A program made the translations under genes and the position numbers. From Paraglaciecola algarum (GTDB taxonomy: Bacteria > Pseudomonadota > Gammaproteobacteria > Enterobacterales > Alteromonadaceae), in the NCBI RefSeq assembly GCF_021532655.1, contig NZ_JAKGAS010000003.1, positions 62,001-126,000 of the forward strand: a stretch of DNA of 64,000 nt. Reading direction: 5' to 3'. The notes under the pieces are model-generated. The model searched no databases. It had not been told where the DNA came from and saw only the letters and a list, made by a program, of their open reading frames with translations. This document shows, piece after piece, positions 56,236 to 64,000 of this stretch (positions are counted from its first letter, which is position 1; every line of letters begins with the position of its first letter).

Positions 56236-58737
56236 TTAGTTGTTTAAAACTGCTTCGTAAATTAAGGAAATAATGCTGCCGTACTTACCCGTTTCAAACT
56301 GCTTTCCTTTGAAACTATAGTGTTTATCATCTCCCTCAATCAACGAATGTCGGGTATTCGTCAGCAGTACTATGGCTAAATCATGCTCCGGATCGATAAC
56401 GGTTACTGTGCCTGTCCATCCAGTGTGTCCATAGGCCGATGAGCTAGCGTATGGACCAAAATGCCATTTTAATGCACCGTTATTATTACGGCGCCAGCCT
56501 AAGCCAAACGTACCATCACCGTCATCGGGCTTAGTGAACTGATCTAAAATACTTTTGTTGAAAAAGTGTTTGTCGCCATACCCTCCACCATTTAATAGGG
56601 TTTGCATTAATACGCCGATTTCAAAGGTGGTTGAAAACAAACCAGCATGGCCTGCCACCCCATCAAAAGAATGAAATGCTTTTTCATCATGCACTTCACC
56701 TTGCAATACGTATTTACGCACATTATCAAATTCAACCCGCCCGCCTCGAGTGGTGCCATGTACTTCAGTAGCAGCAAACTGTTGTTTATATTTACCTTTT
56801 TCAAGTGGGTTAAATAAAGTATTGGTTAAATTCAGTTTTTGATAAATATGTTGTTCAACATACGCATCGAGTGCTTGGCCAGTTAGTCGCTCAATTAACA
56901 TACCGAGTAACATAAAATCTGTGTCGCTGTACATGCGCTTAGTGTGCCTACCAACGGTAAAAGGTACGTTATTAAGGATCAGCTTTTTGGTCTTTTTATC
57001 ATTTTGCGAATAAAAACTTTCGCCCAAATTATTGTCTTTAGTAAAAAAGCGAACTTGAGGTGCATAACCCGCGGTATGAGTTAAAAAGTCTTTAACCAAT
57101 CGAGAATCTCTGCCGCCATTTTGATATTCAGGTAAATAATAAGAAAGAGGTTTAGTCACATCCAACTTACCTTGATTGACTAGGGTCATTAGAGCGAAGT
57201 TTGTGGCAAACATTTTGGTATTTGAAGCAATATCAAAAATAGTGTCTGTTTGCATGGCAGCAGGTTGTGCTAACACTTCCCCACCGTCTGCAAATTTTCT
57301 AGCATAACCGTAGGCCTGATGTTTAATGATCTTACCGTCTTTTAAAACCAATAAAGCTGCACCAGGAAAACCTTGTTCAATATCTTGGGTAATTTGCTGA
57401 TCAACTAAGGCAAAACCCTTTGCCATTTTTCCTTTGCTTTGTGAGGATTGATCCACCAGCTCTGGATAGGGAATGACGATATTAATGCTTGCCCCTTCAG
57501 GCATTACATTTTCGACTCTAAGAGTATTGTTCCCATTTTTTGTACGACGTTTTAAACTGTATTGATAACGATTACCCGCGACCATTGGCGAGGCAATAGA
57601 CAATTTTTCTCCATTAATGAAAATATCAGCCGAGCTAGCATCTATATTCTGAATAATGATCTCACCACGACCTTGATAACTCTTAAATAATGCGCGGTCA
57701 TTGACTAGCTCCCTACTACTGCGGTTTTCTTCTGGTTCGGGAAATTGTTGGTCGATTTGACCGCGCTTTGCTCGATAGACTATTTCAACTGCCGGCTCTA
57801 ACTCAACTTGATAACGCCTCCATAAAATTTCCAGAGTTTTAGGTTTATATTTTTTTAATAATGCAAACAAGGTGGCAATGGTTTTGGTATCAGCTTTTCC
57901 ATTGATATTCCAAGGCAGAAAGTGCATTTGAAAGGCTGTAAGGGTATCAATAGTAGCACTATCCAAAATCCCAGTTTCAGTGATCCCATAACCATAACGA
58001 TTTAACGCTTTTTGTACTAAACCAATATTCGGCATATCCAGCTGAAATATTTGCCAGTATTCATCTACATCCGACTTTTCGTACCATGCACCTATGCCAG
58101 CTTTGTACAATTGATGCCATGGAAACCTAGGTCCAGGATCAGGCTTTCGTGAAGGGGCAATATCGGCATGCCCCACCACTTGGGTCGGACCAATATCAGG
58201 ATTTCGAGCCAGTATATCTTGAGATAGTTTAATTAATAATTGAATTTGTTCGGGATCATAATCTGGATAAAGGCAGTTGACACTATCACTGCCGTCTTTT
58301 GTTAAGGCTGTATTTTCTGAACGTTTGCATTCGGGTATATTGACTATTTCGATACCGATAGATTGATCATTTAAATCTCTTCTCCCTTGCCAATAACTTG
58401 ATCCCGCGTGCCATGCGCGATCTTGTTCATCAACCAGTCGATAAATTTTTAAATCGCTCTCAGCATAACTATTGTCATGTTTTTCTGGCAATAAATAATG
58501 AGAACTCACCCCACCTTCATTTACCAATTCCTCTACTGAGCGCTGATAATTTATCGCGGTATAGTGCATCACTAAAAATTTAATACGTTTGCTGTAATTT
58601 TTAGAGGGCAAATCTTCTATAGGCAGAGATGAACAACTAGTAACAAAAAGCAAACAAATTGCTATCAAAACCCCGAGAGTTTTTGTTGTGTTATCTAGAC
58701 GCAATAAGTACCTGGAAAAAAAAGACTCTGGCTTCAT
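56236..58737 (-). CDS. Lipoprotein fusion: AmiD-type N-acetylmuramoyl-L-alanine amidase and beta-lactamase-like serine hydrolase
   Basis: An 833-residue lipoprotein (lipobox VTSC, Cys35). Residues about 50-215 are an amidase_2 domain: FLVMHYTA (His58), IGIEIVN (Glu130), VVGHADIAP (His190) and DPGPRFPWH (Asp200), the zinc and catalytic residues of AmiD/AmpD. A PG-binding-1-like helix bundle spans about 240-300, then a short linker domain (about 350-425). From about 440 a penicillin-binding/beta-lactamase-like domain has SNTK (Ser505, Lys508), YSD (603-605) and a later GHTGWTGT. It cuts the amide of muropeptides, and the second half may be a D,D- or L,D-peptidase or an esterase. It faces the periplasm. 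The domain calls are secure; the fusion is unusual. Confidence 0.88.
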   Translation of the reverse strand: MKPESFFSRYLLRLDNTTKTLGVLIAICLLFVTSCSSLPIEDLPSKNYSKRIKFLVMHYTAINYQRSVEELVNEGGVSSHYLLPEKHDNSYAESDLKIYRLVDEQDRAWHAGSSYWQGRRDLNDQSIGIEIVNIPECKRSENTALTKDGSDSVNCLYPDYDPEQIQLLIKLSQDILARNPDIGPTQVVGHADIAPSRKPDPGPRFPWHQLYKAGIGAWYEKSDVDEYWQIFQLDMPNIGLVQKALNRYGYGITETGILDSATIDTLTAFQMHFLPWNINGKADTKTIATLFALLKKYKPKTLEILWRRYQVELEPAVEIVYRAKRGQIDQQFPEPEENRSSRELVNDRALFKSYQGRGEIIIQNIDASSADIFINGEKLSIASPMVAGNRYQYSLKRRTKNGNNTLRVENVMPEGASINIVIPYPELVDQSSQSKGKMAKGFALVDQQITQDIEQGFPGAALLVLKDGKIIKHQAYGYARKFADGGEVLAQPAAMQTDTIFDIASNTKMFATNFALMTLVNQGKLDVTKPLSYYLPEYQNGGRDSRLVKDFLTHTAGYAPQVRFFTKDNNLGESFYSQNDKKTKKLILNNVPFTVGRHTKRMYSDTDFMLLGMLIERLTGQALDAYVEQHIYQKLNLTNTLFNPLEKGKYKQQFAATEVHGTTRGGRVEFDNVRKYVLQGEVHDEKAFHSFDGVAGHAGLFSTTFEIGVLMQTLLNGGGYGDKHFFNKSILDQFTKPDDGDGTFGLGWRRNNNGALKWHFGPYASSSAYGHTGWTGTVTVIDPEHDLAIVLLTNTRHSLIEGDDKHYSFKGKQFETGKYGSIISLIYEAVLNN

Positions 58738-58995
58738 GTGAAATATACAATTCCTAATTAATGTTATTGTTTGTAGCTATGGTGATGAATACCTGTAGTT
58801 ATCGATGACACAGTAGTACTTAAAAAATCTATACAAACTAAAATTTATATCAAGCTACATCACTACCAACTTACCACACCAGATCTTAATGTAAATAATT
58901 TATTACATAAAAGTCAAAAATCAATAATATTTTAGTCGTAATGTTTAAAATATTTATTAGGCTCAATAACAAACTTAATTGCTTGAAAAACTAAC

Positions 58996-61905
58996 TCACG
59001 ATAAACCATCAAAATCATGACTGCCCTTTGACACACTGACTTGATCCAATAAATAGACAATAGATTGATAAGGCAAGCCGCTATGTTGGCTTAAGCCTAT
59101 TTCACAAGTTCGACTATTGCTTATACCCCGCTGGCAATCCGCTGGTACTTGTTCCTTTAGAGGCATTAAGGCGCTTTTATTTAACGCTGGCAAGAAAAAG
59201 CCTTTATCCCCTGCAAAGCCACAACAGGCAATATCATTGGGAATAATCACCTTCTCGCTACATTGTTGAGCAAGGGTTGTTAGGGCCTTTGCTCCGTCTA
59301 ACTGAATACTGCTACAGGTTTGATGCAACATAATAGGGTCTGACGTTTTTGTGATTGTTAGTTGAGGCACTACATAGCTGAGCAAATATTCAGATAGTTC
59401 CATCACGTCTGCTTGCTTCAATTGGCTTAATGTCAGTGCACACGGGCTTGCATCGGTAACGACTGGCCAACGTCCACCTTCAGATGCCATATCCACAGCA
59501 TCAATAAACTCTTGGGCTTTTTGTTCCGCTAAGGTTTGATTACCTTTTGACAACCAAGGTTTACCGCAACACAAATTATCAACAGATTTTGGAATGATTA
59601 ATTCTATCTTTGCCTTATCTAAAACAGAGGCTAAAACGGTGGAAATTGAACGTTTATCAACAGCTTTTTGATCAGCGGAAAACACTCGATTGGCACAGGA
59701 AGTGACAAACACTACTTTCTTGGTATATTGTTGATTTGCTTGAGTGTCTAAGATTAAGGTTGATCTAGTCGGGTTATGAACAACCAAATTATTTGCACTA
59801 TCAGCGCCACTTGGCCAACTACTTTGCCACATAGGTATCTTTTTAAAACTAAGTTTATTCAACCCAGTAAATAAGATTTTTGTATTCTTAGCCCCCATTA
59901 CACCAACAGTGCTGGCTAGTAACTTCAAGCCTTTATTAGCGGCCCAGACAAATTTAGCAAAATGTGTTGCGCTTAATTGCTGTATTGCTTGAGAGTGATT
60001 ATTTTGCTCTCTCAATGCATGGATAAACTGCCCTGTATCAATACCCACTGGACATTGTTGCGCACAAAGCCCAGTGGCAGCACAACTATCAATCCCGTAA
60101 AACTGATAACTTTTTAGTAGTTCTTGATAATCAGCTATTTCTTCAGGCGTTAACAAGCCTTGCTTATTTCTTTGCTTTAAATCAGCTATATTGCGCCAAA
60201 CAGCAATACGCTGTCTTGGGGTTAAGGTGTAATTTTTTGATGGGCATACAGATTCACAAAATCCGCATTCAATACATTTATCAATAATATAGTGAGATTT
60301 AGGTAAGGTTTTCAGATCTAACAAATGGGCGTTGGCATTGTCATTTATTATCACACCTGGGTTAAGTATGTTTAGAGGATCAAAGGCTGTTTTTATCGAT
60401 CTCATGATTTGGTAGATATTTTCGCCCCATTCCATCTCGACAAAAGGAGCCATGTTTCTGCCTGTACCATGTTCAGCTTTCAACGAGCCCTCAAATTCAA
60501 TAGCGATGAGACGGGAAACCACTCCCATAAATTGGCTATAACGATTAACCTCAGCTTCATCTTCAAATGACTGGGTAAATACAAAATGTAAATTTCCATC
60601 TAATGCATGGCCAAAAATTATCGCGTCATGGTACCCATACCGGTGAAATAATTGATGTAGTTTATTCACACCATTGGCCAACTCCTCAAGAGGTAAAGCA
60701 ACATCTTCAATAATAACCGTTGTGCCTGCTTCTCTTGCTGCCCCTACTGCAGGGAACATACCTTTACGTATGCCCCATAGTCTTTCGATTTCATCTGTGT
60801 TTTGGGTAAAGGCTTTTGCTGCAATCAAATATGCATCACAATTATTAATGTGCCGCTCAATGTTGAGGAGTTTACTTTTTAGCTCCGACGCCGTTTTAGA
60901 CGAGACTTCAATAAGTAAACCTGCATGACGGGAAGACAACTGCTCTACTGCAATAAAATCTTGCAGCTTATCTGTGACAGAATTTAATGCGGTGCCGTCC
61001 ATCAATTCTATGGCAGACACAGATTCATCAGCTAATTTTCGCACTAACTCACAAGCAATTTGAATATCATCAAACACATACAAACCCACTGCTGAAAATG
61101 GTTCGACGGCTATAGTGTGATAAGTAATATCTGAGATAAAACCTAAGGTTCCTTCAGAGCCGATCATTAAATGACTGATGATATCTATTGGATCAGAGAA
61201 CTCCAATAAGGCGTTAACCCCATACCCCATAGTATTTTTCAAACGATACTTATGGGCTATTTTTGCGGATAACTCTGGGTCTTGTTGCACTGAATTGGCT
61301 AAGTCCGACACCTGTTCAATTAACTCAGAATTGTTGCCAATAAACTGCTGCCGAGACAATAAGTTTGCGGTGTCTAATACACTGCCGTTGGCCATCACAA
61401 TCCGCATATCAGCTAAAGTATGATAACTATTATTTTTTACTCCGCAGCACATACCCGAGGAATTATTAGCAGCTATTCCCCCAATTTTACAGCTATTAAT
61501 CGAGGCTGGATCTGGGCCAATTTTACGCCCATAACTGGCTAGTGAACGGTTGGCATGTGCACCGATTACCCCAGGTTGCAGTTTTACCTTTTTACCTTTT
61601 TCTAAAATATTTATCTGGTTCCACTCATGGGACAAGATGATTAAAACGGAATCGGTGATAGCTTGACCAGATAAGCTAGTACCAGCAGCTCTGAAAGTGA
61701 TGGGCACCAAATACTGATTAGCCAACTTGATCACTGCAATTAGTTGATTTTCATTCTGCAGTTTTAACACCAGTTTTGGTACTAAACGATAGAAACTTGC
61801 GTCTGTGCCAAAAGCGTACCGTTGCAGCTTATCTGAAATAATTACACTTTCATCAAGCATCGCTTCGATGGCACTAACAAAGACTGTGAACGAATTTCCT
61901 GTCAT
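58996..61905 (-). CDS. FAD and Fe-S D-lactate dehydrogenase (Dld-II type)
   Basis: About 969 residues. The FAD-binding oxidoreductase half has YAFGTDASFYRLVPKLVLK, FRAAGTSLSGQAITDSVLI, PGVIGAHANRSLASYGRKIG and ANNSSGMCCG, and the lactate dehydrogenase C-terminal part with FDPLNILNPGVI. The second half has two 4Fe-4S-like motifs (CIECGFCESVCP and CAATGLCAQQCPVG) and two cysteine-rich CCG domains (NLCCGKPW and DIACCGFAGDK). This matches Dld-II of Shewanella better than the related D-2-hydroxyglutarate enzyme YdiJ. It oxidises D-lactate at the membrane to pyruvate. D-lactate is released from MurNAc-6-phosphate by MurQ etherase, which explains its place here. ATG 61905 is used; a GTG at 61971 lacks homology. 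Confidence 0.88.
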   Translation of the reverse strand: MTGNSFTVFVSAIEAMLDESVIISDKLQRYAFGTDASFYRLVPKLVLKLQNENQLIAVIKLANQYLVPITFRAAGTSLSGQAITDSVLIILSHEWNQINILEKGKKVKLQPGVIGAHANRSLASYGRKIGPDPASINSCKIGGIAANNSSGMCCGVKNNSYHTLADMRIVMANGSVLDTANLLSRQQFIGNNSELIEQVSDLANSVQQDPELSAKIAHKYRLKNTMGYGVNALLEFSDPIDIISHLMIGSEGTLGFISDITYHTIAVEPFSAVGLYVFDDIQIACELVRKLADESVSAIELMDGTALNSVTDKLQDFIAVEQLSSRHAGLLIEVSSKTASELKSKLLNIERHINNCDAYLIAAKAFTQNTDEIERLWGIRKGMFPAVGAAREAGTTVIIEDVALPLEELANGVNKLHQLFHRYGYHDAIIFGHALDGNLHFVFTQSFEDEAEVNRYSQFMGVVSRLIAIEFEGSLKAEHGTGRNMAPFVEMEWGENIYQIMRSIKTAFDPLNILNPGVIINDNANAHLLDLKTLPKSHYIIDKCIECGFCESVCPSKNYTLTPRQRIAVWRNIADLKQRNKQGLLTPEEIADYQELLKSYQFYGIDSCAATGLCAQQCPVGIDTGQFIHALREQNNHSQAIQQLSATHFAKFVWAANKGLKLLASTVGVMGAKNTKILFTGLNKLSFKKIPMWQSSWPSGADSANNLVVHNPTRSTLILDTQANQQYTKKVVFVTSCANRVFSADQKAVDKRSISTVLASVLDKAKIELIIPKSVDNLCCGKPWLSKGNQTLAEQKAQEFIDAVDMASEGGRWPVVTDASPCALTLSQLKQADVMELSEYLLSYVVPQLTITKTSDPIMLHQTCSSIQLDGAKALTTLAQQCSEKVIIPNDIACCGFAGDKGFFLPALNKSALMPLKEQVPADCQRGISNSRTCEIGLSQHSGLPYQSIVYLLDQVSVSKGSHDFDGLS

Positions 61906-61950
61906 TTTTTTAGGCACTTTTTCTATTCCAATATTACACAACACAGTCTT

Positions 61951-62133
61951 TATTCCATGCAAAATCAGCACAGGAATAGTGTCGACCTATCAAACCAACG
62001 TTATTATTAATAAACTAACATAAAGTATGAATATTTTATTCTAAAACTTCAAATAAAAACTTAACTACCTATTACTTTTATATACTTAAGTCGTACTTTA
62101 CAATAATTGTGCTGGAAACATCATTAAGTTCCA
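61951..62133. promoter_or_regulatory. Candidate operators in the divergent region before the MurR-like gene
   Basis: Three dyads lie between the D-lactate dehydrogenase gene and the MurR/RpiR gene: TATTCC-N16-GGAATA (61951-61978), the perfect 11-base palindrome ACAATAATTGT (62100-62110), and TGGAA-N11-TTCCA (62113-62133). They are good places for the RpiR-type regulator to bind, and they would also act on the divergent dehydrogenase gene. There is no experimental consensus for this species. Confidence 0.35.
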
Positions 62134-62179
62134 TGTTATAAAATCAAAAATAATTTATTACTAAATGAAGTTATAGTAA

Positions 62180-63025
62180 ATGTCAGCTCTTGTAAAAATT
62201 AAAGCGATACAAAACTCACTATCAACCAGCGAAGCAAAAATAGCTTCATTCGTATTAAAGTCATCAAATGCAATAAGAGACTTATCTTCTCAGGAATTAT
62301 CTAGCGTAATTGGCATCAGCCAATCGAGTGTTATTAAGTTTACTCAAAAGCTGGGATATAAAGGTTACCCAGCATTTAAACTAGCCATAATAGATGCATT
62401 AAATAGCGAAACTAACGATCCTAAACTGCATGGCGAAATCACCCTCAAATCAAGTTTGCCACAAATATCGGACATATTACTGAATAGTAAAATGTCGGTA
62501 CTGACAGAGACAAAAATACTAATAGAACAAGCGTCATTAGAACAAGCTGTAAAGTTAATTACCTCAGCAAATCGTATTCTTATATGTGGATTAGGCGGCT
62601 CCGCTCTAGTGGGTAAAGACTTTTCATACAAATTACAAAAGCTTGGTTTCTCCGCTTATGCAGAACCCGATGGACATGCACAATTAGCTTTTGTATCAAC
62701 TTTCAAAAAGGGCGATTTAGTCTTTGCAATCAGTGAATCAGGACAAACAAGAGAAATTAAATCAGTAACCGAACAAGCAAAAGAAAACAATAGCTCGGTC
62801 ATCTCATTAACCAAATACGGAGCAAACCCAGTTTCAGAAAATGCTGACGTCAAACTGTATTCAATCGCAGAGCAAGAATCATTGCGACTATCTTCAATTT
62901 TGGCCAGGACCTCACAAGAGTTTGTTATCGATATTTTGTTTATTGCCCTAACTCAAGCTTCTGGTCAGGGCCGTAAATTGCTAGAAAAAAGTAATCAGGC
63001 AGTAAAGAAGTTTCGAGGAAACTAG
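62180..63025 (+). CDS. MurR/RpiR-family transcriptional regulator
   Basis: A 281-residue regulator. The N-terminal HTH_6-type domain (about 1-77) has LSSQELSSVIGISQSSVIKF, TQKLGYKGYPAFKLAIIDAL. The C-terminal SIS domain (about 120-250) has ILICGLGGSALVGKDFSYKL, DGHAQLAFVSTFKKGDLVFA and ISESGQTREIKSV, which binds a sugar phosphate. MurR binds MurNAc-6-phosphate in enteric bacteria; given the neighbours, this is the likely ligand. It is divergent from the D-lactate dehydrogenase gene. Its stop codon TAG lies inside the left arm of a repeat element. Confidence 0.9.
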   Translation: MSALVKIKAIQNSLSTSEAKIASFVLKSSNAIRDLSSQELSSVIGISQSSVIKFTQKLGYKGYPAFKLAIIDALNSETNDPKLHGEITLKSSLPQISDILLNSKMSVLTETKILIEQASLEQAVKLITSANRILICGLGGSALVGKDFSYKLQKLGFSAYAEPDGHAQLAFVSTFKKGDLVFAISESGQTREIKSVTEQAKENNSSVISLTKYGANPVSENADVKLYSIAEQESLRLSSILARTSQEFVIDILFIALTQASGQGRKLLEKSNQAVKKFRGN

Positions 63026-63294
63026 GGCCTGTTTATCTTTGCTGTATGTTTTTGCAGCGAGTTGCGCGGCATTTATACAATAAAGCACGATTGTGGTGTA
63101 GTTGTTCTACATGAATGAGTGCTGAAGCATTAGAAATGCCGCGCAAACGCTGTCCTACGGATTCGTTTTAAAAGCTTTTTACTCTTTGTTGCAGCATTTC
63201 GACTTAATCCATTAGGCCTTCAAAGCTGCGCCGCGATTAAAAAGCTTTTAATTAGAACAAAAAGTATACAGCAAAGATAAACAGGCCCTAGTTG
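63020..63294. mobile_element. MITE-like element with 35-base terminal inverted repeats
   Basis: Left arm 63020-63054 and right arm 63259-63294 form an inverted repeat starting AACTAGGGCCTGTTTATC with about three differences, including one extra base on the right. The outer CTAG may be a four-base target duplication or part of the arms. Two inner inverted repeats (near 63053-63073 with 63135-63157, and near 63170-63200 with 63216-63250) plus a TGTAG-TTGTT-CTACA hairpin let the whole fold into a three-armed structure. No transposase frame lies inside. It is placed between convergent genes and provides the MurR stop codon. Confidence 0.75.
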
Positions 63295-63310
63295 TTATAC
63301 TTGGTACAAG

Positions 63311-64000
63311 TTAGTCTTGATACAATAAATATTGGGCTCTTTGGCGTTTAAACTGATTAACGCCATTTTCCCAAGTATCACTAATTTCTTCAGCCGTTTT
63401 GCCTGCCATTATCATCTTCCGTAACTTATCCGTGCCAGCCAATTTATCCATAAAGCTTGGGGACTTGAAGAATTTAGCGTCATGCATTTGAAAACGTTGA
63501 TACCATGCAATCAATAGGCTTAAATCAAGCCCCTGAATATTGACACTTCTCAAGTCTTGTCCTGTTAACGCTTTATCCATCAACTTAGGCTTGAGTGCGC
63601 TCCCAGGAGTTGAAATTGGCGTAAAATTAAAATCACCAATAAAGTATTGGTCATGACCTAAGACTTGAAAAGGAAACTCAGTACCGCGACCTAAACTCAC
63701 ATAACTTGCTTCAAAAAATGTCAGCGATGGATACAACTGAATTGATTGATCGTTTGGTAAATTGGGACTGGGCTTAATTGGCAATGAATAACGATCGGCT
63801 CTGGAATAATGCTTAACCGGTATTACCTCTAAATTAAGCCTGTTTTCTGTATTTAGCCAACCTTCGCCTTTAATCATCAAGGCTAACTCAGCTAAGGTCA
63901 TGCCATGTAAAATTGGGATAGGGTGCATGCCCACAAAAGAGCTAAATTTTTCTTCTAAAATTGGTCCATCAACATACTGAATATTAGGGTTAGGCCGGTC
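63311..64000 (-). CDS. namZ: NamZ-type exo-N-acetylmuramidase (DUF1343), C-terminal part, truncated at window edge
   Basis: An open frame runs from the right edge to a stop at 63311 (229 residues visible) and has no start in the window. It reads DRPNPNIQYVDGPILEEKF and then SSFVGMHPIPILHGMTLAEL, the hallmark of the DUF1343/NamZ family, whose members remove MurNAc from the non-reducing end of peptidoglycan strands. ATGs inside (63934, for example) fall after the family motif, so the real gene starts outside. It is separated by 17 bases from the MITE and converges on the MurR-like gene. In Bacillus, namZ stands in a cluster with nagZ, amiE and murR-murQ, which agrees with the neighbours here. 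Confidence 0.88.
   Translation of the reverse strand, partial: DRPNPNIQYVDGPILEEKFSSFVGMHPIPILHGMTLAELALMIKGEGWLNTENRLNLEVIPVKHYSRADRYSLPIKPSPNLPNDQSIQLYPSLTFFEASYVSLGRGTEFPFQVLGHDQYFIGDFNFTPISTPGSALKPKLMDKALTGQDLRSVNIQGLDLSLLIAWYQRFQMHDAKFFKSPSFMDKLAGTDKLRKMIMAGKTAEEISDTWENGVNQFKRQRAQYLLYQD

Noticed and set aside
58996..61905. D-2-hydroxyglutarate dehydrogenase (YdiJ-type)
   Set aside because: Related overall, but the start of the FAD domain, the Fe-S layout and the neighbours match Dld-II better.

Overview
The window is a stretch of chromosome from a low-GC gammaproteobacterium, most likely a marine member of Alteromonadales close to Paraglaciecola, Glaciecola or Alteromonas. The reasons are the gene complement (an exosortase A type exopolysaccharide locus, gshB-yqgE-ruvX, a DUF3718 protein, a DUF6435 protein, an AST operon ending in a DUF1338 gene) and how closely the housekeeping proteins resemble gammaproteobacterial ones. 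No phage, plasmid, IS transposase or CRISPR array is seen. One miniature inverted-repeat element lies near the right end. TTG and GTG starts are common.

Bases 1-25000 hold an exopolysaccharide locus of the XrtA/PEP-CTERM type. A leftward block (17201 to 12448) encodes the Wza-like export lipoprotein, the chain-length protein, the tyrosine autokinase and an outer-membrane beta-barrel. After a 613-base gap, a second leftward block (11834 to 5207) encodes glycosyltransferases, two sulfotransferases and a Wzx-type flippase. A rightward block (17377 to 22043) encodes the initiating sugar-phosphate transferase, a polysaccharide deacetylase, exosortase A fused to an EpsI domain, and an FkbM methyltransferase. 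A further leftward block (24958 to 22048) adds a glycosyltransferase, a hexapeptide acyltransferase and a beta-helix protein. At the left edge are a truncated glycosyltransferase, a membrane-anchored transglutaminase-like protein and a 1175-residue VanZ-PHP fusion. The product is probably a sulfated, acylated and methylated exopolysaccharide. A possible exosortase substrate with a variant TEPS motif lies at 33195-33989.

Bases 25000-42500 are mixed. A three-gene operon encodes an SMC-like ATPase (DUF3584 type) with two small partners, resembling a MksBEF condensin. It is followed by a TolB/FlgO-like TPR membrane protein, a periplasmic cyclophilin, the conserved gshB-yqgE-ruvX group, a regulator-kinase-regulator LytTR cluster, small proteins, and a tRNA with a CAT anticodon (probably tRNA-Ile2) that has a clear promoter.

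Bases 42000-52300 form an amino-acid catabolic region. An Lrp/AsnC regulator is divergent from astC-astA-astD and a DUF1338 gene. Next come a DUF1445 protein, pxpA-pxpB-pxpC, a DUF4392 protein and a D-amino-acid transaminase. The second half reads as a route from D-amino acids to D-glutamate, then 5-oxoproline, then glutamate.

Bases 52300-64000 are a cell-wall salvage region. It encodes a lytic transglycosylase with a GlyGly-CTERM-like tail, a NagX-like membrane acetyltransferase, an amidase fused to a serine hydrolase, a D-lactate dehydrogenase of the Dld-II type, a MurR/RpiR regulator and the end of a NamZ-type exo-N-acetylmuramidase. Taken with the D-amino-acid operon, the right 20 kb looks like a peptidoglycan-salvage neighbourhood that could recover muramic acid, D-lactate and D-amino acids. 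This joint reading is inference.
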